NCBI RefSeq assembly: GCF_009908315.1
Contig: NZ_JAAATW010000001.1
Location: 496,001 to 560,000 of the forward strand
Origin: Paragemmobacter ruber
GTDB taxonomy: Bacteria > Pseudomonadota > Alphaproteobacteria > Rhodobacterales > Rhodobacteraceae
Reading direction: 5' to 3'
DNA: 64,000 bases
The notes beneath the pieces are model-generated. The model was not told the DNA's origin, did not search any database, and saw only the letters and a list, made by a program, of their open reading frames with translations. The position numbers and the translations under genes are program-made. The stretch's first letter is position 1, and the number at the start of each line of letters is the position of its first letter. Shown piece after piece: positions 56,977-64,000 of the stretch.

Positions 56977-57695
56977 TCCGGCTGATCGACGTGACCAAGA
57001 CCTATCGGATGCAGGGCGGCGGGCGGCGCTGGGTTCTCAACGGCGTCACGGTGACGCTGCCGCGTCGCAACATCGGGATCCTTGGCCGGAACGGGGCGGG
57101 AAAATCCACGCTTCTGCGCATGATCTCGGGCATCGTCGATCCCGACCGTGGCCGCATCCATCGCGATGTGCGGGTGTCATGGCCCATCGGTTTTCGCGGC
57201 AGCTTCCAGAAACAGCTCACCGGGTTGGAGAATGTGCGTTTTGTCGCGCGCCTCTACGGGATGGACGAACGCGAGGTGATCCGCAAGGTCGCCGACTTTG
57301 CCGAACTTGGCCCCTTCCTGTTGCAGCCCGTTCGCACCTATTCCTCGGGCATGAACGCGCGGCTTGCCTTCGGGCTGTCCATGGCCATTCCGTTCGACAC
57401 CTATCTTGTCGATGAATTGATGAGCGTGGGCGATGCGAACTTCAAGCAGAAGTCGCGCGACAGCTTCGAAGCGCTTCTCAAGGATTCCCGGATCATCATG
57501 GCCTCTCATTCCATGGGTGCGCTGCGCAGCTATTGCGACAGCGCGCTTCTGATCGACAACGGGCGCGTCATCTTCTTCGATGACCTGGCCGATGGCATCG
57601 AGGCCTATTTCGACATCAACGGAATCCCCAAGGACAAGCAGGGCCGACGGCACCGCCGGAACGCGGCGGAATGGAGTTTTGACAGTGACGACTGA
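56973..57695 (+). CDS. kpsT: Capsule ABC exporter ATP-binding protein, KpsT-like
   Basis: A 240-residue ATPase. Walker A is GILGRNGAGKSTLLRMI, the signature YSSGMNARLAFGLSMA, Walker B FDTYLVDELMSVGD, and the switch histidine is in IIMASHSMGALRSYC. It lacks the C-terminal carbohydrate-binding domain of Wzt proteins, so it is of the KpsT type, which exports by lipid recognition rather than a terminal sugar mark. It overlaps its neighbours on both sides. Confidence 0.94.
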   Translation: MIRLIDVTKTYRMQGGGRRWVLNGVTVTLPRRNIGILGRNGAGKSTLLRMISGIVDPDRGRIHRDVRVSWPIGFRGSFQKQLTGLENVRFVARLYGMDEREVIRKVADFAELGPFLLQPVRTYSSGMNARLAFGLSMAIPFDTYLVDELMSVGDANFKQKSRDSFEALLKDSRIIMASHSMGALRSYCDSALLIDNGRVIFFDDLADGIEAYFDINGIPKDKQGRRHRRNAAEWSFDSDD

Positions 57696-59301
57696 CGACA
57701 TGGACACGCCCTCGCCCTCGCGCCGCAAGACGGCTGGTCGCACCGGCCCGAAGACGGGCGGCGGGCCGCGCGCCACCGCAGCGCGCAGCAAAGGCGCCGG
57801 CAAGGGAACAGGAACCCCGCGGCGCGCCGCCGCGCAGGCCGCGACGGGGACAGCGGCCAAGCGGCCGCGATCTGCGGCGAAGGCTTCGGCAACCACCGCG
57901 TCCAAGGGACGCGCGCGTCCGCGCGCAGGCGCGGCGGAAGCCAGGGCATCAACCGGGCGTGTCCGGCGCGACGGACCCGCGCCATCGCCCGATGAGACCG
58001 GCCTCGCGCCAAGCCCCAATGCCGGCGAACCGCCGTCAGGCGCCATACCCCCCTTGTCCGCGCCCGATCCGGCACCGGCCGAACCCCAGCCCGAACCGAC
58101 CGCCCCCGCCCCACGGGACGCGGCGGTTTTCTCTGCCGGTCCGGTCGATCTGCTGACCGCAGAAGAAGAGCGGATGTTCAGCCGCACGACGCGCTGGTCT
58201 TTTGTGTTTCTGGTTCTGTTGCCGTTCATCGCCGCGGCGGGTTATCTCAGCTTCTTCGCGGCGGATCGCTATGCCGTGGAAGTGAAGTTCGCCGTCCGAT
58301 CGCCCACCGGCCTGCCTTCAACCGATCTCATCGGTATGGTGACGGGCGGCGCGGCCGCGACAACGCGGTCGGATGCCTATATGGTGGTGGAATACCTGCA
58401 AAGCCGCCAGTTCCTTGACGAGGTGTCAACCCGGCTCGATCTGCCCGTGATCTATGCCACCGATCTGGCCGATCCCCTGATGCGGCTTGAACGCGACGCC
58501 AGCAAGGAGGATCAGGTGGGCTACCTCGAGCGTGTCCTGCATCCCAGCTATGATGCGACCGCTGAGATCATCACGGTGGAGGCGCAGGCCTTCACCCCGA
58601 ATGATGCCCTCCGGGTCGCCTCTGCGGTGCTCGACACGGCCGAGGCGATGGTCAACCGCCTGTCCGAACAGGCCCGCAGCGACACCGTGCGTCTGGCCGA
58701 GGCCGAGCTTGCCCGCGCCGAGGCCGCCCTCAAGGCGCAGCGCGCCGCCATCGCGGCCTTCCGCGAAAACGAGCAGAGCATCGACCCCAACCAGACCGTC
58801 GCCACGCAGGAAAACGTCCTGCGCGATCTGCAAAGCCAACTGGCAACCGCGCAGGCGGAAATGCGCAGCCTGCGTGCCTTCCTGTCCTCAGACGCCCCGA
58901 GCATCCGCGTTCTGGGCAGCAGAATTGCCTCGATCGAAAACCAGATCGCGCAAGAGCGCGCCAACCTTGGGCGGGGCCGCACCGACGGCGCCGCGCCTGC
59001 AGCGCCCTCAGAGACCGATGCCGATACGCTGAACTCTGCCGTCTCGCTTTACGAAGCCCTAGCCGTGGATCTTGAATTTCACGAACGCACCTATGTTTCG
59101 GCTTTGTCATCGCTCGAGGCTGCGCGGCTGGAGGCGGACCGCCAGCAGCGCTATCTCGCCGCGGTCGTCCTGCCATCCCTGCCTGAGTCACCCACCTATC
59201 CCCGCGTTTTCCTGTCGCTCGCGCTGGTCTTTTCTGTCTGCTTCTTCACCTGGGGGATCGTGTCGATGTTCATCCATGTGATCCGCGAACACATGCGGTG
59301 A
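57685..59301 (+). CDS. kpsE: KpsE-like polysaccharide co-polymerase with basic N-terminal extension
   Basis: A 538-residue inner-membrane protein. TM1 lies near residue 172 (FVFLVLLPFIAAAGYLSFFA) and TM2 near 510 (VFLSLALVFSVCFFTWGIV). The periplasmic part between is coiled-coil rich (LAEAELARAEAALKAQRAAI, LRDLQSQLATAQAEMRSL), the PCP-2b/KpsE layout that links exporter to outer-membrane channel. The first ~140 residues are an unusual Ala/Lys/Arg/Pro-rich tail (AAKRPRSAAKASATTASKG), absent from E. coli KpsE. The start is a GTG inside the end of kpsT; an ATG at 57700 is an alternative. Its 3' end overlaps the convergent SDR gene by 114 bases. Confidence 0.87.
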   Translation: MTTDDMDTPSPSRRKTAGRTGPKTGGGPRATAARSKGAGKGTGTPRRAAAQAATGTAAKRPRSAAKASATTASKGRARPRAGAAEARASTGRVRRDGPAPSPDETGLAPSPNAGEPPSGAIPPLSAPDPAPAEPQPEPTAPAPRDAAVFSAGPVDLLTAEEERMFSRTTRWSFVFLVLLPFIAAAGYLSFFAADRYAVEVKFAVRSPTGLPSTDLIGMVTGGAAATTRSDAYMVVEYLQSRQFLDEVSTRLDLPVIYATDLADPLMRLERDASKEDQVGYLERVLHPSYDATAEIITVEAQAFTPNDALRVASAVLDTAEAMVNRLSEQARSDTVRLAEAELARAEAALKAQRAAIAAFRENEQSIDPNQTVATQENVLRDLQSQLATAQAEMRSLRAFLSSDAPSIRVLGSRIASIENQIAQERANLGRGRTDGAAPAAPSETDADTLNSAVSLYEALAVDLEFHERTYVSALSSLEAARLEADRQQRYLAAVVLPSLPESPTYPRVFLSLALVFSVCFFTWGIVSMFIHVIREHMR

Positions 59302-60123
59302 AGCGGCGCGCGAAGGCGGGGCGGGCAGCCGGTTCAGCAGCCGCCGCTCGCGCCATTGCAGAAAAGGCAACAGGATGGGTGCCAGCCACCACATCAGGCC
59401 GACCGGCAGGCTTGGCAAGACGACATAGCGGCCGCGATCCATCCCGCGGATCAGCGCTTGCGCCACCGCTGTGGCGGTCATCCGTGCCGCACCCCCCGCC
59501 ATGCGCGCGGTGACCGGCGACCGTTCGCGTTCCTCGCGCTGCAGCATGGGCGTGTCGGTATCCGGGGGCAGGCACAGCGTGACGGTGATGCCCTGCCCCG
59601 CCAGTTCCACGCGCAGGATATCGGCAAGGCCCCGCAGCGCGAATTTTGCCGGCGCATAGGCGGCATAGCCATAGATCCCGATGATTCCCCCCGCCGATCC
59701 AAGCAGGCCGATCGCCGCCCCGCGCGCCAGATGCGGGGTCACGGCGCGCACCACCCAGAGGCTGCCGAAATAGTTCACCTCCATCCCGCGCCGATGCGCC
59801 GCATCGGACAGGGCCATCGTCTCGCCCAGATCCACGGACCCGGTCGACAGCACCACACGCTGCGGCGCGCCAAGATCACGGATCGCGGCAGAGACCGCGC
59901 GCGTCACGGCCTCGGAATCGGACACGTCCACGGCATAAAGACCAACCACGGTTCCCGGCACCGTCTGTCGGATCAGGTCTGCCGCTGCTTGGAGCCTTGC
60001 GGCGTCGCGGGCGAAGAGGCCGATCCGGCCGTAGTCCTGTGCCAGAAGCATGGCAACCGCCAGCCCGATCCCGCTGGATCCGCCCGTGACAAAGGCGCAT
60101 CCCGCCCGAACCCTGTCGCCCAT
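59188..60123 (-). CDS. Short-chain dehydrogenase, 3-ketosphinganine reductase-like (RkpH-like)
   Basis: A 311-residue classical SDR. The NADPH loop is FVTGGSSGIGLAVAMLLA, the active site is Ser in GSAGGIIGIYGYAAYAPAKF with Tyr and Lys, and CLPPDTDTPMLQ carries the PPDTDTP motif typical of 3-ketodihydrosphingosine reductases. C-terminal hydrophobic residues (LPVGLMWWLAPILLPFLQW) suggest membrane association, also as in that family. It would reduce the 3-ketone made by the alpha-oxoamine synthase. The last ~38 codons run antisense through the end of the KpsE-like gene. An earlier ATG at 60171 exists. Confidence 0.85.
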   Translation of the reverse strand: MGDRVRAGCAFVTGGSSGIGLAVAMLLAQDYGRIGLFARDAARLQAAADLIRQTVPGTVVGLYAVDVSDSEAVTRAVSAAIRDLGAPQRVVLSTGSVDLGETMALSDAAHRRGMEVNYFGSLWVVRAVTPHLARGAAIGLLGSAGGIIGIYGYAAYAPAKFALRGLADILRVELAGQGITVTLCLPPDTDTPMLQREERERSPVTARMAGGAARMTATAVAQALIRGMDRGRYVVLPSLPVGLMWWLAPILLPFLQWRERRLLNRLPAPPSRAASPHVFADHMDEHRHDPPGEEADRKDQRERQENAGIGG

Positions 60124-60240
60124 ACCCGGCCTCGCTTGCACGCCTACAACACAAGCACCGCAACACCCCACCTCGGCTGGACAGGACTTGGCGCTTCGTT
60201 TACCAATCCGGGCATACTAGTAGCCGGAATGTAACGATCA

Positions 60241-61446
60241 ATGCCAGTCGCCCTGCACGGACAACCGCACGATCCAGATGCAGGGAATTGGCCGCGCGCC
60301 ACCCGCGCCGCTTTTGCAAACCCGTCCCGACGCAGCGCACTGCTGGGCATGGTGGCCCTGCTTGCCGCCTGCGGCTTGCCGCAGCAGGGGCCGCGCACGC
60401 CTGCCATCGTCGATGGCGCGACCGACAGCCGCTATGTGCTTATTGATGTCGACGCTGCCAGCGTGCAACGCCTCGGCCATCCCTTGCGCCGCGGCCTGCG
60501 CGGCCTTGGAACGACGGCGGCAAGCCAGCCTTCCCAATCGGTGGGCATTGGCGATGTCCTTGACATCCGCATCCTTGAGGCAGGCAGCGGCGGCCTCTTT
60601 GCGCAGGCCAATGGCGGCGCAGGCGGAACCGAATTTCCGGGGATCGTGGTCAATCGCGAAGGGCGCATCTCGTTGCCCTATGTGGGATCCATCGCCGTGT
60701 CGGGGCAAAGCCCGACCCAGATCGAAGATCGAATCGTCAATGCCCTGCGCGGCAAGGCGATCGAACCGCAGGCGCTGGTGCGTGTCGCCGCGACCGATGG
60801 CGACATGCTGACGCTTGCAGGGGATGTCACCAATCCCGGCCCCTTCAAGATCAGCCTGCGCGGCAGCCGCCTGTCCGAGGCGATCGCGGGCGCGGGCGGC
60901 AGCCGTTTTCCCGCGCATGAGACGCGGGTCTCCCTCATCCGGGACGGCCGACGCGCCGACGCGCAGCTTGACAACATCCTGCTGGACCCGCGCAGCGACA
61001 TCGCGATGCAGCGTGGCGATCTGGTGGTGCTCACGCATGAGCCGCCGCGCTACACGCTGACGGGTGCAGTGGGGCGCCCGGGCACCTTCACCCTGCCCGG
61101 CACCGAATATTCGGTGCTCGAGGCCGTCGCCGCCGCCGGCGGGCCAAATGACAACCGCGCCGATGCCTCTGGCGTCTATCTGTTCCGATACGAACCGCGC
61201 GATCGTCTTGCCACAGTCGGAAAATCCGCGCTCGCCACCGGTCAGGCCACCTCGGCCGGTGTGCCTACGGTCTATCGCTTCGACATGTCCAAACCGGACA
61301 TGCAGTTCTATGCGCGCAGTTTCCTCTTGGCCGATGGCGATGCGCTCTACGTCTCGAATGCGGGTTCGGTGCAGCTGGACAAGATCCTTGGCCTGTTCGA
61401 CCTCGGCCTGACGGCCGCGAACAGGGTGGAGAACGTCACCCAGTAA
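60241..61446 (+). CDS. kpsD: Outer-membrane polysaccharide export lipoprotein (KpsD/Wza-like)
   Basis: A 401-residue protein with a lipobox ending at Cys44 (VALLAACG). The Poly_export domain begins at QSVGIGDVLDIRILEAGSG and continues FPGIVVNREGRISLPYVGSI. Two SLBB-like repeats follow (LTLAGDVTNPGPFKISLRG and YTLTGAVGRPGTFTLPG). It forms the outer-membrane exit for the capsule. It starts 117 bases from the divergent SDR gene, so it probably has its own promoter. It is shorter than E. coli KpsD and close to Wza in size. Confidence 0.9.
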   Translation: MPVALHGQPHDPDAGNWPRATRAAFANPSRRSALLGMVALLAACGLPQQGPRTPAIVDGATDSRYVLIDVDAASVQRLGHPLRRGLRGLGTTAASQPSQSVGIGDVLDIRILEAGSGGLFAQANGGAGGTEFPGIVVNREGRISLPYVGSIAVSGQSPTQIEDRIVNALRGKAIEPQALVRVAATDGDMLTLAGDVTNPGPFKISLRGSRLSEAIAGAGGSRFPAHETRVSLIRDGRRADAQLDNILLDPRSDIAMQRGDLVVLTHEPPRYTLTGAVGRPGTFTLPGTEYSVLEAVAAAGGPNDNRADASGVYLFRYEPRDRLATVGKSALATGQATSAGVPTVYRFDMSKPDMQFYARSFLLADGDALYVSNAGSVQLDKILGLFDLGLTAANRVENVTQ

Positions 61447-61521
61447 GGCCGCCATCGCCGCGCGCGGATCGCAGAAAGGGCTTGTTTCGGCGGCACTTAC
61501 TGCGATAGTCGGGCAGTGTAG

Positions 61522-62691
<1,170 letters not shown>

Positions 62692-62813
62692 GGGGGGGCA
62701 GGTACGGGGCGCGACGGCGCGGCCCCCATGGCCTTCATCCGCCGGACCGCGCCTCTGACAGCCGCGACGCGACGGGCGGCATCGGTCAAAACCTGCAACG
62801 ACAGACGAGTATC

Positions 62814-63932
62814 ATGCGAGTCATCTGCCATATCGGGCATCACAAGACGGGGACGACGACGCTACAGGCCTTCCTGTCGCAGAACTTTGCCGCCCTGATC
62901 AAGGCAGGCACCCTCTATCCCTGGACGGAAAGCGAAGGCGCCGCGCTAGCCCTGTCGCAGACGCTCCACCCTGCGGGATGGTCGCGCCCCCTGTTGCCCA
63001 TCAATTTCCGCGAGGCCCACAACGCGCTTGCCTTCCGGATGCTGGCCGACACGCTGCCGAAATGGAAAGTGCCGCCCTATCACCGGATGCTGCCCCATTC
63101 CCGGCAGATGCTGCTGTCGGTCCGCAACCAGATCAACACCCTGGCCCCTTCGACCGTCGTGCTGTGCTCGGAGGTGATGTCGCATTTCGGTCTGGTCGCG
63201 CCGGAGCAGATCACCCGCCTGCGCGACGAAGCCTTCCCTGACGCCAAGGACATCCGCCTCTGGTGCACCTTGCGCCGCCCGGATGAACAGCTTGTCTCAT
63301 GGCACGGTCAGCAGGTGCGCTTTGGACAGTCCCCGCCGCCGCTGTCGGATGTGGAGCGCGGCCTCAAACTTGACAGCCTGCATGTCGATTATCGCGGGGT
63401 GATAGAGCCATGGCTGCAAAGGCTTGGCGGGGCGACCCCGGTCCTGCGGCCCTATCGCGAAACACTGGCCGAGGGCGGCTCGGTCGAGGATTTCCTGCGC
63501 CATTCCGGCGCCACGGTTCCGCGCGGCCTTGCCAGCGCCCCCACGCTCAACATCAGCCGCAAGCCGGGGATCGTGCTGCTCTTGCGACAGGCGAACGCCG
63601 CCTTGCCTGCCCCGCTTGCCCAGGAACTTGCCGACTGGCTTGACGGGAAAGGGGCGAACCTGACGCTCGCCTCGACATCCGACGTCGAATTCCTCGGCCC
63701 GGACGCCCGCCACCGTTTGGCCGAGCGGTTCCGGCCCATTCACGATTGGCTGTCCGAGGTCACGGGTCGCCCTGCCTTTTTCACCGATCTGGATCGGATG
63801 ACGGCCTGCAACCCGATGTCAGAGGATGCCGCGCTGCGCCAGCTTCTGGATCAGCTTCGCCCGTCGTTCACCGACGACATCCGCTCGCCTCAGATCCGCG
63901 ATTTCCTGAAGGGCCTGCGCCATGCCGCATGA
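62814..63932 (+). CDS. Sulfotransferase-like P-loop protein
   Basis: A 372-residue protein. The N-terminal CHIGHHKTGTTTLQAFLSQN is a PAPS-binding P-loop of sulfotransferases (usual form HxGxxKTGTTxLQ), and LWCTLRRPDEQLVSWHGQQV with the conserved Arg-Pro supplies the 3'-phosphate-binding region. Residues 90-120 and the C-terminal half do not match a well-known subfamily. Located in the capsule locus it may sulfate the glycan. It is 122 bases after glf and ends in an overlap with the next gene. Confidence 0.7.
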   Translation: MRVICHIGHHKTGTTTLQAFLSQNFAALIKAGTLYPWTESEGAALALSQTLHPAGWSRPLLPINFREAHNALAFRMLADTLPKWKVPPYHRMLPHSRQMLLSVRNQINTLAPSTVVLCSEVMSHFGLVAPEQITRLRDEAFPDAKDIRLWCTLRRPDEQLVSWHGQQVRFGQSPPPLSDVERGLKLDSLHVDYRGVIEPWLQRLGGATPVLRPYRETLAEGGSVEDFLRHSGATVPRGLASAPTLNISRKPGIVLLLRQANAALPAPLAQELADWLDGKGANLTLASTSDVEFLGPDARHRLAERFRPIHDWLSEVTGRPAFFTDLDRMTACNPMSEDAALRQLLDQLRPSFTDDIRSPQIRDFLKGLRHAA

Positions 63933-64000
63933 TGTGTTTGCCGCCGGGGATGCCCGGCCCTCCGCCATCGCCGAACCATCGGCCACGGTCCTGCAGGCCT
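63922..64000 (+). CDS. Partial gene at the right edge
   Basis: An open frame begins at ATG 63922, overlapping the sulfotransferase-like stop codon by 11 bases, and runs off the window (about 26 codons, MPHDVFAAGDARPSAIAEPS). The third codon positions are GC-rich like the neighbours. A second possible start is the ATG at 63929 in another frame. The product cannot be named. Confidence 0.4.
   Translation, partial: MPHDVFAAGDARPSAIAEPSATVLQA

Overview
The window is high-GC, densely coded DNA from an alphaproteobacterium, most likely a member of the Rhodobacteraceae (Rhodobacter/Gemmobacter/Tabrizicola-like). The reasons are the hom-glpX-recJ gene order, an alphaproteobacterial LexA box (GTTC-N7-GTTC), CtrA-type TTAA motifs, DUF3572/DUF983/DUF4153/BTLCP family proteins, a non-pyrrolysine MttB homologue and a sarcosine oxidase beta subunit. 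This placement is inferred from gene content, not from a marker-gene search. Most of the left two thirds is ordinary chromosomal backbone.

Layout. 1-2.6 kb: sarcosine oxidase beta subunit (cut by the window edge) and a Glu/Leu/Phe/Val dehydrogenase. 3.1-5.9 kb: a three-gene TadG/TadE-like operon without the rest of a Tad locus. 6-11.7 kb: pirin, small lipoprotein, homoserine dehydrogenase, an array of hairpins, glpX, recJ, then tRNA-Glu. 12-15.9 kb: flavin reductase, then divergent oxyR and katG with a katG terminator. 16-24.6 kb: a signalling block with a LapG/BTLCP-type protease, an H-NOX/GGDEF pair whose H-NOX lacks the heme histidine, DUF4153, MttB family, HAD phosphatase, DUF3572 and a PleD-like diguanylate cyclase. 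24.6-26.8 kb: an ECF-type sigma factor with an anti-sigma-like protein, a CpxP-like protein and an EF-hand protein. 27-36.1 kb: DUF983, NUDIX, a LexA-box imuA without imuB/dnaE2, two aldo-keto reductases, lipoproteins, a divergent regulator/desaturase pair and metG. 36.2-38.7 kb: a LuxR-type two-component system facing a small secreted repeat protein. 38.8-42.7 kb: ilvD, FAH-family protein and a P-loop kinase.

From about 42.8 kb to the right edge is a capsule-type locus. It has KpsS-, KpsM-, KpsT-, KpsE- and KpsD-like export genes, a GlfT2-like glycosyltransferase, UDP-galactopyranose mutase, a SAM methyltransferase and a sulfotransferase-like protein. Beside them lie a 2437-residue highly reducing type I polyketide synthase (KS-AT-DH-pseudoMT-ER-KR-ACP, no thioesterase), an alpha-oxoamine synthase overlapping its stop codon, and a short-chain reductase with the PPDTDTP motif of 3-ketosphinganine reductases.

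The most interesting reading is that the last three genes build a sphingoid-like amino-polyketide lipid. The synthase would make a reduced acyl chain, the PLP enzyme would release it by decarboxylative condensation with an amino acid, and the reductase would reduce the 3-ketone. The lipid could anchor or prime a galactofuranose-containing, possibly sulfated capsule exported by the Kps ABC system. Rhizobial rkpA/G/H and Burkholderia wcbR/T are the nearest known parallels. The sphingoid chemistry and the link to galactofuranose are inference.
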